Shown piece by piece: positions 10,480-23,137 of a stretch of 64,000 nt of DNA. This DNA is from Coffea arabica (taxonomy: Eukaryota > Streptophyta > Magnoliopsida > Gentianales > Rubiaceae): positions 2,232,001 to 2,296,000 of the forward strand of contig NC_092310.1 of the NCBI RefSeq assembly GCF_036785885.1, in the 5' to 3' direction. Both the position numbers and the translations under genes were made by a program. The notes beneath the pieces were generated by a model. The model was not told the origin of the DNA, ran no database searches, and saw only the letters and a list, made by a program, of their open reading frames with translations. Numbering within the stretch: the first letter of the stretch is position 1; each line of letters opens with the position of its first letter.

Positions 10480-11850
10480 TGGGTAGAAAAAGTTTACTTA
10501 TTCTACTCTTTTTGTACCAAATGAAATAATAATTAAAACATAGGAACTTGAACAAGCAACAATTATTTACAAGGCGATGGCTATACTTTAGCCATCACCT
10601 ATCATCCTCTGTACATTAAATTTATTAGCTTGTGCCACTTTTATTTTGGAGAATCCTCTCTGGTGATAATTGCTCCAAATCAATTTTACTCTCGTTATTG
10701 TACTCATTTAATTTTCTCCTAAGACCATACATTTGCAAACGGGCATGTGTAGCTTCGGTACTAAAGAATTTCCTTGTTGTTTGAAGCCTTAAAAACGAGT
10801 ACAATTTTTGGGCACTAGTTATAAATTGGAGTATTATACTTTCTTAAAGGCTATTCGTTAAGTCAAAATAAATGGATGACATAATAAGTTCATAATATGT
10901 CAACATTTTCTGTTCAAAATGGGAAATATATATACATTTTAAGTTTCTTGTAAAGTTTACAAGTTTGGACAATCAAATTTATAAATGAATAGGGGGAAAA
11001 AACCCAAAAGAAAGAAATCGATTTTTATGGGGTGCAGAAGACAACCTTCAACCCATGCATAGTCATCTAACATTTATTTATAAGTAGGGTCTCTATTGTA
11101 TTTCACAAGTTTAGAGTCATCTAAACTAAGATTCTTCTAGATGTGAGACAACATTTTACCTACTAATAACCATATTATATCCAACCACCAGACGGTTTTA
11201 TTGGATTTGAGAATGATTTGGCTAAGCAAGTCAGCCAATGTCTGCTTTAATGTTTGGAGCACTAGTGTAAAAATGTATATATTATCAACATATGAAAAAA
11301 ATAAATTCTCAATTTTTTATTCTTTTTACTCGTTAAAAAGAAAATTTTGACATCTTCTACAAGGGCTGTAACTAAAGATTTGTTGCCATCTAATTTATTT
11401 TATATCTCAAAGTGGTTTCACTTCTCATATGGTGTTTTTGCTTTTGTGTGGCGCCAATTTGCACAATTTTTGTATTTCACATTTTGTCATTTTAGAATAT
11501 ATACCCTCAAGAGCAAATATATTCATGTCTTTAGATATAGAGCCATTTAAAGTCCTTCAAAAGCATAACAAGGCATGTTATGAATGGAATGTAATATAAC
11601 CAAATTGGTATTAGAATCCAGAAAAAGATAATCAACAATTAACGAGAAGATTTTTTCTTACTCTTTTGGTGTACTTTTCTCAATTTTACTATGAATAGTT
11701 TAGCAAAGGGTCTCTGACACTGAAAATGCAAAAAGACGTTAAACTACTAGAAAACCAATATTAACTTCCTTTCTATCTCATGAAATCTAAAAATCCCAAA
11801 AAGTGCTATCACACACATTTGTGCAATATCCTAAAAGGATGCAGTAAAAA
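10480..11850. other. AT-rich intergenic DNA
   Basis: This is upstream of the dirigent gene. I see no supported gene or repeat. Confidence 0.4.
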
Positions 11851-11859
11851 TGAACAAGT

Positions 11860-12762
11860 TTTTTCTATTGCAGTTTTGAGAATTAAACCATCTTAACTTT
11901 CAAGAATTAAGAACGAAAAGTAGAAGGAAAAAAATTTAATTCATGGTCTATAATTCCGATGGTGAAAATGAAAATAGCAACAAACATGGTCACTTGTAAG
12001 CATTTTATGTTTCTTAAGAACTTTCTTTTTTATCTTTCTTAGGTCTTTCTTAAGAACTCGAACATAATCATAGAGTTTGGTTGTACCAAACACAATTGTT
12101 TTAATAAATTTTTTTAATATCTAAATATTTTTCAATACCATTATTATAATGAAAGAAACAAATGATTCAACATATGAAGATATGGGGAGTAAATTAATGG
12201 ACAATTTTCCTTCCTATTATTCAAAAATTCAAACCTAAGAAAGTGAAATTGTTTTCAAAGATTTCAGAAATATCTCTGAAATGTGTAATATTTTAGATTT
12301 GCAACTTTATACATGCCCAAAAAAAAATTGTGGTAGAGAAACAAACTATGTTAAATTTACCTCACATCAAACATACCCTGGAGAAGGAAAACTATAATCC
12401 AATACTTTTGTTAGTAATATTGAACCTTTAATCTCTACAAACCCTGTGTGACAATAAAGAGTAACTTTCCTTAAAATGAAAAATACTTTTGGTCACTACC
12501 AAAATGTTGACTGAAGCTTCTATGGCAAAATTATGCAAAGAAATATACAACTTCTGAAATAAGTCAATACAAAAATAAAAAGAAAAGACGAAAATAGCAT
12601 GCATGAGAAAAGCATGAAGTACCTAACACTCGAATAATGCAATGTTTAAGTGCCTAAGAAACTAACTTAATAGAATTGCATGAAGCAGTAGAATCCCATG
12701 AATCTCGGAAAAGACTATTGGCCAATCTCTTCTTTGTTTTGTTTCATCCGACAACCAGTGTT
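11860..12762. repeat. duplicated block, copy 1 (matches 23138-24120 and, inverted, 19940-20100)
   Basis: About 12040-12760 aligns in the same orientation with 23138-24120. Shared blocks include GAGTTTGGTTGTACCAAAC, AACTTCTGAAATAAGTCAAT and TTGGCCAATCT. The first part, 11860-12000, aligns with the complement of 19940-20100 (GGTTTAATTCTCAAAACTGC). Divergence is clear, so the copies are old. I see no coding potential. The copy continues at 13418-13570 after an insertion. Confidence 0.65.
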
Positions 12763-13417
12763 ATTAAACCCAGATCGGATTGGTCAGTTTAATCGATCTG
12801 ATCATGAATCAACTTTCTTTCCGAGTTGGTTTGTAGTACAAAACCTCTTTGGTAAAAAAAATCAATAAAAATCGTAAAAAATCCACTAAACCAGTATACC
12901 CGATTCAACTGGTTGACCCGATTCTTAAACTTTTCTTTCTTGTTTTCCCCAAACATAATTTGAGTTACCAAAATTGTAACACGTTCATTTATTAATATGA
13001 ATAAGAAAGCACCACCCACTTAGTGTAAATACGAAGATCATTTATTTTTTCTAAATGATTTTTAAATCAAAATGTTTTCATCATTATCATTTTATCAATT
13101 TAGCATCAGTGATTCTAACTTGCATTAATTTGTTTTAATTTAGTTTTTCATGTAGTTTTGGAGATGAGCATATTTTAGTCATGAATTTATAGTTTTATAT
13201 ATAATTATTAGGTGTATATTTGATTGCAAGTTTTTTTTTTTGGAACATTTTGTATGATTAGCTGAATATAACTAAGAACTTAATTTGAATATTTCTGAAA
13301 CTTATAAAAATATAAAATAATTATGACATCATGCTAACGTCAACGAAACAGTTTGACCAATTGATTCCTGATTCAATATTTTAGCCGAGTCACTATCCGA
13401 TTTGAGTTTAACAACAT
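12763..13417. mobile_element. probable MITE or hAT-like insertion inside duplicated block
   Basis: The matching block at 24100 lacks this segment. The ends are imperfect inverted repeats (GTGTTATTAAACCCAGATCGG and, on the complement, ATGTTGTTAAACTCAAATCGG). A nearby direct repeat ACAACCA lies on both sides. Related ends occur at 19490-19580 and 22950-23110. Boundaries are approximate. Confidence 0.45.
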
Positions 13418-13574
13418 TGCCTACAACCATGACAACTTTATCATTTAACACTCATTCTTACCGAAAAAAAAAAAGCACAACAAATCTCGATGATAAATTT
13501 TCAATTTTCAAGTTATTGTACATATATGTCTCACCTCCCCTATCACTTTCTGAGAACAATCATATACAGCAGTT

Positions 13575-14904
13575 CGTAGCCCTCAATGCTATGTGTACAT
13601 AGAAAACTGCATTAGTTTTTTTTTTTTTTGGGGTAAGAACTGCTTTAGGTTGCTTACAACGAAAAGGAAATCATTGTATTCTTTTACCTAAAAGCTTTTC
13701 CCAGTGGTCCTCATTTTGATTTGCTCTTTAAGAAGAAAAGATTGTTTAGAAGCAGTACAATTGAACACTTCTTTGGCATTCTAACTTATTATAACATCCT
13801 TTCAATTTTTTAAACATCTCTTTTCAATAATCATCTTTGGCTCTTCCTAGATATGGAACAAAATTGGTGTCAGCCAGGAGGCTTGCTGTGGCTCATGCAG
13901 CAGCAGGGAGTGCAGGTTCAATTTGGAATTTGACGTTCAGTCCTAATTCATTGGCTTGTTGATTGATCCTTTCTAGGTTCGTGTTAATGTCCCTGATCAT
14001 TGAAATATTGAAGTCAACCTCAAACGAAAACCAATTGTACTGAAGAATGAGAAGAAGAAGCATGCCTTCTTGAATCTTGAGTTGATTTCGATGCTTCGCC
14101 ACTCGACTGAGATTTTCATAGTTGAGCCAAAATCAATCCATTCGCTCTCGGATGCTTATTGCTGCTTTGCTGGCTCCCATTATTTCGAGAAAAGGAAAAC
14201 AAAATGGAGAAAATTCTATGATGACAACATGAAAAGAAACTCTTATGCTTGTTAAAAGTGCGTAACCAACTTGTTAAGAGTTGCCCTAAAATCCAATTCA
14301 AGTGACAGAAACATGAACTTACCAATTAGTTGAAAGTGGCAGCGGATCCTCGGTTTTATAAGTTAGTGTTACACCCATATTACACTACTTAAGTTGATGT
14401 AACTTTTACACATGTACTTTTTGTTGGATATTTTAATAAAAAATATCACATATTTATTTTGAATTCAAACACAACAAATTACAAATTGTTCAATGAATTT
14501 TCAGCTACAAATACAACCGTTCAAAAGTGTAACTTATGTATTTAAAATGAGATTTATGTCTTGAATTGTATAACCTATGTAATGATTAGGTTTATGAATT
14601 CTTTTTTTTTTTTCCGGAAATGTTGAGAGATTATATTGATAAACCATAGTAGCTTTACAAAAGTATGGGTAAAGACCCAAAGACACTATACATACGCTGA
14701 CCCATTTAGTAAATTTTTTTACCATGATACAATGAATCTAGACTTTTCAATCTATAGCTGAAACATGAGGTGCTAATTCCTCTTAATGTTGGTATTTTAA
14801 TACTCCTAATTTCTTAACCTATAAATAGAGGCATCTATCAACCAAACTTGATATATACTTTGCCATCTCTAGACTATCTTCTACTTTTCTTTTTGAATTT
14901 TATA
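13575..14904. other. intergenic DNA with unresolved short ORFs
   Basis: On the minus strand, 13893-14102 and 14116-14325 encode short ORFs of 69 codons each. The first is mostly helical, with a segment INTNLERINQQANELGL and an Ala/Pro end. It may be the decayed C-terminus of a host gene, but I do not recognise it. The rest is AT-rich. Confidence 0.3.
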
Positions 14905-15387
14905 GGGTAAAAAAAGGAAAAATCGCCAATTTAGTCCTCAAACTATTTTACTAAAGCCGATTTGGTCCCTAAAAGTTTTATCGCATCAATTAAGTCCCTT
15001 AACTAAAATTCTTGTGCCAATTAAGGATTTATACGGCGTCGCCACCCAAAACTCATGTATCTGTACAGAAAACAACGGCCAGGCAGGGGCTTTTTTGGAA
15101 GTTCGCATCCTAATTTCTACGAGAAGCAAGACAGAGCCCATTTTGCATCCGAATTGGGAGAAACATGTGAAATTAGGGGTTTTCCAAGACAGAAACCCAT
15201 TTTGCATGCAAATAGCAGAAGAAATTGGGGGTTGTGGAAATTAATTTCATAGATACAATTGCATGTACTAACAACTAACTAAATAAAAGTAGCTAAACTT
15301 TCGCAAATTACCATGAAGACGAATGGGTAAAAATAATTTCTTATTGTATCTAATCTTGACGTAATTTCCTCTGCTGGTCCATTGGCC

Positions 15388-15397
15388 TTACTATAAA
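15388..15397 (+). promoter_or_regulatory. captured TATA box inside the Pack-MULE
   Basis: ACTATAAATG lies just upstream of a leader with a (CTTT)n run at about 15503-15528. This is the layout of a plant promoter and 5' UTR ahead of the ORF at 15596. Confidence 0.5.
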
Positions 15398-15595
15398 TGA
15401 ATCGACAGACAAAGACAACCATCACTTTTGTTAATGAACTTACCGCAACATGCGTATCTATGGAAAGTCTTTCTTTCTTCTACTTTCCTCACTCCTTCTC
15501 TTTCTTTCTTTCTTTCTTTCTTTCTTTTTTTTTTCTCCTCTCTTCTCTTCCTCTATTTTTTCCCCACCTCATCACTCAGATTATAGACCTCATCA

Positions 15596-15940
15596 ATGAA
15601 GTACCAAGCCTCTGAACTTCCGTTGGGGAAACCACAGGCACGGAAAAAAGCACCTAGGATAGCTCCGTTACTTATTGCCTTGACTGTTCTTTTCACAATT
15701 ATCCCTTTATATTATCCTGCATTAAGATACAACAGTAATCCCAAGAAAATAAATGAAGCATCCTCTTTTGACCATCATCTAGGCGAAGAAGGTGACCGAA
15801 CATTGGCGGCCCCAAACGAAACACAAGGGGATGATGATATTGCAGAGAGACCCCCCCGAAAGCTCGAAAGATCAAGAGGACGAATCAGCAGATACAGAGA
15901 CAAGAACAACAACAACAGGAAGGACATAATGGAATTTTGA
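15596..15940 (+). pseudogene. captured N-terminal exon resembling a TBL (trichome birefringence-like) protein
   Basis: The 114-codon ORF begins with MKYQASELPLGKP. A basic patch follows, then a hydrophobic anchor at about 22-44 ending IPLYYPALRY, then a hydrophilic, acidic-to-basic linker. This is the layout of the Golgi type II anchor of plant TBL polysaccharide O-acetyltransferases, and the ELPxGK start recalls TBL19/20/21-like members. That match is from memory and needs a search. The catalytic PMR5N/DUF231 domain (GDS and DxxH motifs) is absent: the ORF stops 10 bp before the right inverted repeat. If expressed, it would yield a Golgi-anchor peptide with no enzyme domain. Confidence 0.55.
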
Positions 15941-16274
15941 ATCGGTTTCAAACCCCCAATTTCTTTCGCTATTTGCATGCAAAATGGGTTTCTGTCTTGG
16001 AAAACCCCTAATTTCACAGGTTTCCCCCAATTCGGATGCAAAATGGGCTCTGTCTTGCTTCCCGTAGAAATTAGGATGCGAACTTCCAAAAAGGCCCCTG
16101 CCTGGCCGTTGTTTTCTGTATAGATACATGAGTTTTAGGTGGCGACGCCGTATGTCCTTAATTGGCACAAGAATTTTAGTTAGGGACTTAATTGGTGCGA
16201 TAAAACTTTTAGGGACCAAATCGGCTTTAGCAAAATAATTTGAGGACTAAATTGGCGATTTTCCCGGGTAAAAA

Positions 16275-18360
16275 ATGGTGTTGCGTGAGATTTTCATCTT
16301 ACTCCAATAGTTAGATTGGAGTATATTACAGTGAGATAGATTGGGATGTTGTATCCTTGAGACAGCATACTGAGACCTACTACACCGAAAGATACTCCGT
16401 AAGAGCATGAATTGTCTAAAAAAGAGCGACCTAATCCATGTCAAATTAATTTTTTATGGTACAAATTATTTGCATTTTTAATATAATATTGAGGTATGAA
16501 ATTTTTGTTAATTTCTTTGTTAAATTTTCTTAGAGAAATAATTGTTACTTATATGATTATTTTGGCCTAGAACCAACACTTTTTTTATTAGATTGGTGTA
16601 AACTAATATTTGGTATATAAGTTTTTTTTTTTTTAAAAAAGCAATGGCTATGTGTTTAGATTTTTTAAGCTCAATTTCAATTAAATTTGTGGTTAAATTT
16701 TGAAAAAATATTAATAAAATTGTTACTAATATTGTGTGTATATATATATATATATATTAAAAAATAATAGAGCAAGACAAGAGAATATCATAAACCCACG
16801 GGTAAACCGTGGGTACTGGAAATGAGGTGGAAACGGGAAGTGAAAGGAGTGGGGAGAATATGAGCAAGAGCTCTGCCATCTCGAAGTCATACGTTTGCCA
16901 TTCCAAATTCAATTCAATTGAACTATATTTTGATTTTCAAACTCTTTTACCTTCCTTTTCACCTTGTAAGGCTAGGATTTCAATTGAACCAAAAAATTAT
17001 ACATAACTTTCAAATCATATACACGTTTAACATTTTTCGAGATTATTTTACCTATGAAACTATCATAAACTTGATGACTAGCAGATTATATTTTTTTTGT
17101 TTGCAAACTAAATCGGAGTAATTTACATTAGAAGCTATATGCACCATACAGACTTTCGTAGACTTTTCAGACTTTCGTAGACTTAGAATGTAGCAAGTGC
17201 CATGTGATTTTTCCCTTCACTTTGTGTTTGTTGGCAGGGAGTTTTCGTCTATTTATAAGGGGAAACTCTGTCAAAATTTTCTTAAAATAAATAAAATTTT
17301 CCATTAAAAAAAAATGCACCATACAGGATTTGGAGTGAAAATGGTTTTCACCAGGCCACGAATCAAGGGTAGCTACTCTTAATGCCAGGCCGATCGATGA
17401 TATAATCAAGAATCAGAATTTGACCATACACACTCCAGTGGCAACTTATGCTCACAAAGAATCTTTGTTTCTCTTTTTTTTTTTTTTAAATATAAAAATA
17501 AGCAAAATTGCGCCACCAAACGAATACTCGAATAGTCTTGAATGACGAATAAATACTTAGTGGAGAAGAATGGCAAAGCAAAGATTAAAGCATGACTTCC
17601 AAGCTAAAATAGCAGTCACTATGAAAAAAATCAACCCTCAAATAAGGTTTTTTTTTTCCTTCTTCACCATATGGTTACCAAGAAGGCAAGAAGCATCCTT
17701 CTTTTTTTTTTTTTTTTTTTTTTTTTTGCAATACATGGTGTTGCCACACAAGTGCTGTGCAGCAACTGTTGTAATTTTTTATTTTTTATTTTTTTTGCAC
17801 TGGGGGACTGAAATAACAAGTTTTTTTTTTAAAAAAAAATAGAAATTTGTATGTTGCAGCACAGCTACTATACGGCAACAGATGAACTTTAAAAAAAAAA
17901 AAAAATGTAATGTGTTTATTGCCTCACCACCAAAGCTGTGCAACAGCAGACAAATTTTAAAAAAAAAATGTATATGTTATGGACAGAATTATTTGAAAAA
18001 ATTTTGATGAAAATTATATGTATACAATATAAGAAAATTCAACCATCCCTTTTTGATACCACATCCATGATCCTAATTTAATAAACTCTTGCAGTAAAAT
18101 TTAATAATTTAAACTCCTAAATTCATCTATAGGTTGATATATCTTTTTCCATACACAACAATGAATTAATACTCATGGACATGATATCCAAAAGGTACTG
18201 TAGAACTCCTCTATAATGTATAATGCCTAAAGGATTGACAGGTGGTGTAAACACTTTTCGTCATTTTATAAACTTTCAATTTTACCCTTATAAAAAATTA
18301 ATTTTTACCGTAATAAGTCAATTAAAATTTTCCAACAAAACTACTCTTAACCATCTAATA
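16275..18360. other. AT-rich intergenic DNA with homopolymer and TA repeats
   Basis: It holds a TA microsatellite (16740-16760) and a long T-run (17700-17727). Three diverged copies of a block containing GCTGTGCAGCAAC or its variants lie around 17735-17775, 17850-17885 and 17920-17955, separated by A/T-runs. No gene is supported. Confidence 0.45.
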
Positions 18361-18738
18361 TATTTTTTAAAAATTTATTTCCTTAATTAAGGTGTATAAA
18401 TTTTTGGGTCCCATAATTTAAAAAATTATGTTATTCAACATTCAACTATGCCTAATTTCCTAATTAATGCAATTAAGAAAATTTTATTTTCTTAATTAAT
18501 AACATAAATTAATTAAATTACGTACAACTTAATGCAATTTATATTTTTAAAAATTTATGTTCTTAATTAAGGCGTATAAATTTTTTGGTCGCATAATTTA
18601 CACAAATTATGCCATTTAAAATTCAACTACGCCTAATTTCCTAATTAATGCAATTAAAAATTTTATTTTCTCAATTAATAGCATATATTAATTAAGTTAG
18701 GCACAACTTAATATAATTTATGTTTTTAAAATTTTATT
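18361..18738. repeat. AT-rich tandem duplication (two copies of about 180 bp)
   Basis: 18361-18540 and 18541-18738 align end to end, sharing CTTAATTAAGG, CGTATAAATTTTTTGG and CCTAATTTCCTAATTAATGC with scattered changes. Confidence 0.75.
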
Positions 18739-18785
18739 TTCTTAATGCAACTAGTCGTCGGACAATTAATTAATTTTTTTTTGAA

Positions 18786-18968
18786 CCTTGCCGCACTTGA
18801 CAAGTGCGGCAAGCCGGCAACTCTAAAGGTATCCCCTCAAGTTTACGTCTTTCGTAGTCTTTGTTCCTCCAACTATGACGGTGCCCAGAACTACAAGGGT
18901 ACAAGATTGGATTTTAAGTATTTCGTTGTTCCGAATAGATCAAGCCCTTACTTTTCCATCAAAATGTA
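18786..18968. repeat. dispersed repeat, copy 1 (inverted copy at 22505-22680)
   Basis: The block contains AGTCTTTGTTCCTC and AGTTTACGTCTTTCGTAG. Its complement recurs at 22505-22680 with moderate divergence. The ORF through it keeps a VSPQVYVFRSLCSS-like segment in both copies, so it may derive from a coding exon. I do not recognise it. Confidence 0.55.
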
Positions 18969-18974
18969 ATATTC

Positions 18975-19485
18975 CTCATTTTGTGATTATGCTTTCACTT
19001 AATTTATGCAATCAACATCTTGCTGGATTCTTCCATTAGTTATTATTAGCTTTCTATCAGATGATGCACTTGGCCTCTCTTAGATAATATATTAATCAAA
19101 GTTTTTGTTCTTTGATAAATTACTTTCTTTCATTAATCATAGGACACAAGAATACTTTGCAAAAATACCTACATTTTATCTAAGTCACAAAATCTGTGGT
19201 TTTAAAATCTAAAATGTAGTACAAGAGCTCACGGAGTTTCAATGCGGCCATAGAAACCCAAAAGATATAAGAAATTATTATATAAATAAAGTCAGTTTCT
19301 AGATATATAATTAAATTGCCTTCCCCATCAATATGCAACATCTCAATAAAAAAAATAGCTAAAGAAAATAACAATGAAATAGAGATGTACCTGATTAGAA
19401 ACCTATCAAAAGATGCAAAAAGATGCAAATGCCACCTATTTCTCAGAGAAGGAAGAAGATGGTTAGATAAAGCTTAGTTATTATT
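18975..19485. other. intergenic DNA
   Basis: No supported gene. A minus-strand ORF at 19180-19428 (82 codons) is hydrophobic but has no family features. Confidence 0.35.
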
Positions 19486-19939
19486 ACCAACTGGGCATCA
19501 TCCCGGTAGGAGGACCAGGTTGAAGGGTCAGTGGTTCAACCAGTGGATCACGGGTTGAATCGTTGGATCACACTATATAATGAAAAATATATATAATATA
19601 ATTAAATAAACATATAAATTATAATATAAGTACATAAATTCTTAAATGTTAACAAGTCATAACCTATTCATATTTCATAGTTCATACACACAAGCCATAC
19701 TCATACGTGTTCCTTAATTCATGAATTCATATTGATATTATATGCAAACATAAATAATAAATCTAAGTGTAAAAAAAAATAAACCCTAATTCCCAAATTT
19801 CTTTTCAATTTTTCTCATCTAATTGTCAAAAAAGCGACAAGGCCCATGTTGGTGTGGCTGATCAAATTAAAAGATCAGGTAAAAAGTTAATTTCAGAAAA
19901 AAAAAAAAAAAGAAAGTTCGTAAGAAAGATAAAATGCTT

Positions 19940-20315
19940 ACAAGTGAGCATGTTCTTTGCTATTTGCCATTTTCACCATTAGGATTATAGACCATGAATT
20001 AAAATTTTTTCCTCCCTCTTCTTCCCGTTCTTAATTCTTGAAAGTTAAGATGGTTTAATTCTCAAAACTGCAATAAGAAATGAAAGTTCATTTTTACTGT
20101 CGTCCCTCATTCTTTTTTTGGGTTGATGAGTAAAAACTATGTGTCGGAAAAAAATACGAATTCATTTATCATTTATGAGTAAACAATCCACTGATGGTTG
20201 ATGCGTAAACAATCCACTGATACCAATTCATTTACCAAGAGTGAATTTTTCCGTCAACTCGTCCCTCATTCTTTTTTTGGGTTGATGAGTAAAAACCATG
20301 TGACGGAAAAAAATA
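19940..20315. repeat. inverted copy of 11860-12000 plus local direct repeat
   Basis: 19940-20100 is the complement-type match to 11860-12000. A 50-bp direct repeat follows: 20104-20152 and 20262-20312 share CTCATTCTTTTTTTGGGTTG and GGAAAAAAATACG. Confidence 0.6.
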
Positions 20316-20329
20316 CGGGATAAGGGGCT

Positions 20330-21045
20330 TCATTTCGAAATGTATTTGTCATGCCCCATAAAACCTTCAAATTATCAATGCCGGCCTATAAATTGAAAGA
20401 AAATTAAGCTTATATATTAGTAAGTTGGCAAATCATATATTCTGCTGCTAGTTCCAATGTTTTAAAAGGCGAGAGCATTAGGAAAGGTGTTTTATGTATG
20501 TGTGTGTATTCACCTAGGCATTAATCAGGCCGAGCTTTAGAGGCTGAAATTTGACTCACATTTTAATTGGGTCTTAAATCTAAGTTTAAACTCTACTGTT
20601 CCAATATTTTAAAAGGCTCAATCCCTTTTCTTTCGAGCCAGCCTGGCCTTATTGACTTTTTTCTTTTCGCTCATTCAATTGACAACATCCATATCATGCT
20701 ATTTTACAGGAGAAAGAAAACTCAAATAGGTTGTATAATGAGCCAGAGGTTGTATAAGCCTATAAGGAGCTAGAGAGAGGACTCAGCTAGACCAAAAGGG
20801 TTTCTAGCACATTTTTTTAATTTTTTAAACTACTATGAGATTTAATCTCTCGATCTAGAGTCCAAAAAGGGATTTCAAATCCCTTTTGGCAGCCAACTTA
20901 TTGCTTGCTTAGCTCTATTGACAGTTCTACATTAAATTAAACTATTACTTATGGAAATTAATCATTGAAAGTCATTTGCATAAGATAAAATTACAATATA
21001 TAGTAGCTTTGAACTGCTTTAGTAAAAAGGTATTTTAATTGTATA
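20330..21045. other. intergenic DNA
   Basis: No supported gene, RNA or clear repeat. Confidence 0.35.
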
Positions 21046-21054
21046 AAAATTTTA

Positions 21055-21888
21055 GGGATAATTTCAGAAATCTCCCTTGAGGTTTAGATTAATTTTAGAT
21101 AGCTCCCCTCATATTTTGAAAATTACATATTCCTCCCCTAAAACATAGGGTTTCACCGTGATGATGTAAGACCAAAAAAGTATATGAATGCCCCTTGAGG
21201 TTTAGAGTAATTTTAGACAGCTCTCCTCACGTTTTGAAAATTACATATTCCTCCCCTAAAACATAGGGTTTCACCTTGATGATGTAAGACCAAAAAAGTA
21301 TATGAATGCCCAAAATTGCTCTCATCTAAATTTTCTTTATATGAATAATCATTAAACTTTTTTAAAAGTCAAGAATACACTTGTATACTACCAATAATGT
21401 CTTGATATTTTCCATCCCCATGGTTTTCTACATTCGCCCAAACTTTCAAACTATTATCACTTCTTCTTCAAATTATACTTTTTCGTAATCCAGTAGTTTT
21501 TTTGTGTTCAATGATATAAATAATTGGGTTGTTGGTAGTAATGATTGTTTCCATCATCATCAACAACAGTAGCATATTTGAGTGATAGAAAGAATGAGAC
21601 ATCAATCTTGATTAGCATATTTAAGTGATAAAAGGTTACAATTTAATGGCCATAGTTGAAATAGTTTGGCCACAATTTATGATCTGGACAAAAAGAATTG
21701 CTTTCCTTTTTTCATTTTCCTTTTTTCCATTATCTTTTCCCGTTTTTATGAATGGCTTGTTTTTTAAAAAATTATGAAGGTTATTATAGTCATTGTCTAT
21801 TATCAAGGGAAGTAAGTATAATATTAAAACTTCAAGGGAACTCAGTGAAATTGTTAGAAATCTTAGGGGAGGTTTCTAAAATTATCCC
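21055..21888. mobile_element. non-autonomous Mutator-like element (834 bp) with 9-bp target duplication
   Basis: The ends begin GGGATAATTTCAGAAA (left) and GGGATAATTTTAGAAA (complement of right), the same family as the element at 7967. The exact 9-bp repeat AAAATTTTA flanks it (21046-21054 and 21889-21897). Near the left end a 118-bp unit is tandemly duplicated (about 21075-21192 and 21193-21312) with few differences. No transposase. Confidence 0.87.
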
Positions 21889-21897
21889 AAAATTTTA

Positions 21898-22500
21898 AGA
21901 TGTAGTTACAAAGATGTATATGGGTTAGGATAGGATTCTGGATTCAAAACTTGGACCTTGATTTTGTTTAGAGTTGGAAACAAGGCATCTAAATACGGTT
22001 AATGCAACAGTTTGATTGCTAATTAAATTTTTTATTACAGGAGGATAAATTTTGATTTGTCTAAAAATATTTTTCATGGTTTAAAATTTAAATAAATAAA
22101 AGCCCAAATTTTCTATTGTAGCCTTAACATAATTTCCAAGGAAAAGTATTTAATTCATGAGAATTGGAATTTATCCTTTCAAGTCAAGGTTACTAATATT
22201 CTGTAAGACTCAAACATGTATCCATCCTGTATTATATTTACTTTTTAAATTATCACCCTTGTCAAAATGCTCAAATTGTTTGCACAAGGATTTTTAGTCC
22301 TGTTACCAAGGCATCAGAATACATTAAAACAACGTGTTTGCTTATTAAATTTTTTTTTTTTATCGACAGTACATCCAACTATATCAAGACCAACCAAACT
22401 CGGTTCATATGTTGTCCAAATGTACTGTCTTGCTAGTTAGTTGATTTTGTGATTCTATTATAAATACATTGACAAGTATATGTAGATTCCCTCCCGTCAT
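21898..22500. other. intergenic DNA
   Basis: No supported gene. AT-rich. Confidence 0.35.
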
Positions 22501-22504
22501 AGAC

Positions 22505-22680
22505 GGAACTAGATTTAGGACGTGAAATTATGAAAAGCTTAGCGGCTTTAGAATTACGAAACACTTAAAATTCAGTCTTGTGTCCTTGTAGTTCCGAGTA
22601 CCTTCAGAGTTGGATCGAGGAACAAAGACTATGAAAGATGTAAACCTGAAGCGATACCTTTACCGCTAGTTTGGGAGGAA
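22505..22680. repeat. dispersed repeat, copy 2 (inverted relative to 18786-18968)
   Basis: The complement reads AGTCTTTGTTCCTC and AGGTTTACATCTTTCATAG, matching the copy at 18.8 kb. Confidence 0.55.
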
Positions 22681-23137
22681 GGAAATGAATAGAAAGTAAA
22701 AGTTTTGAAAGGACAAAAAAACTTTTTCTATCGTTTGAAAGTAAAAATAAGTACGAAAAGAAAATATTTGGAAAGATTTGACTTCCCTCCATCTCTTTAA
22801 AAACTTTCCACCCAAAGTTAGGCAGAAAAGGAAGGAGGACACAGTAGTTTTTAGTGAATTTTCAAATATGATAATATTACTCTTTAAATCATGATACAAA
22901 AAATTTAATTCCCGAAGAATTTCTTCATACAAACATCCTTTCACTTTATCTCATAGTTATTAAATCCGGTTCAACTCAACGGTTGAACCGGTCAAACTGA
23001 TGGACCTATCATGGAACCGAGTGATTTAGCAATTGAATTAGAGTTACAGATGACTCGCTTTAAACCGTTTGATTCGGATGGTCGAACAAATGATTCGTTA
23101 AACCCGACGGGTTTTGAAATTTTTTTTCTTCCTTTCT

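Larger units (their letters stand above)
14914..16265. mobile_element. Pack-MULE carrying a captured host gene segment
   Basis: The terminal inverted repeats are about 320 bp (14914-15234 and 15951-16265). They share blocks such as CGCCAATTTAGTCCTCAAA and GGCGTCGCCACC and are nearly collinear to their inner ends. The direct repeat GGGTAAAAA (14905-14913 and 16266-16274) is a 9-bp target duplication of Mutator type. It can also be read as 10 bp because of an A-run. Between the arms is about 715 bp of unrelated sequence with gene structure: TATA box, pyrimidine-rich leader and an ORF. This is the definition of a Pack-MULE. No transposase is present, so it needs one in trans. Confidence 0.88.

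Noticed and set aside
17570..17842. 90-codon ORF at 17570.
   Set aside because: Built from poly-Phe and poly-Lys runs over T- and A-tracts.
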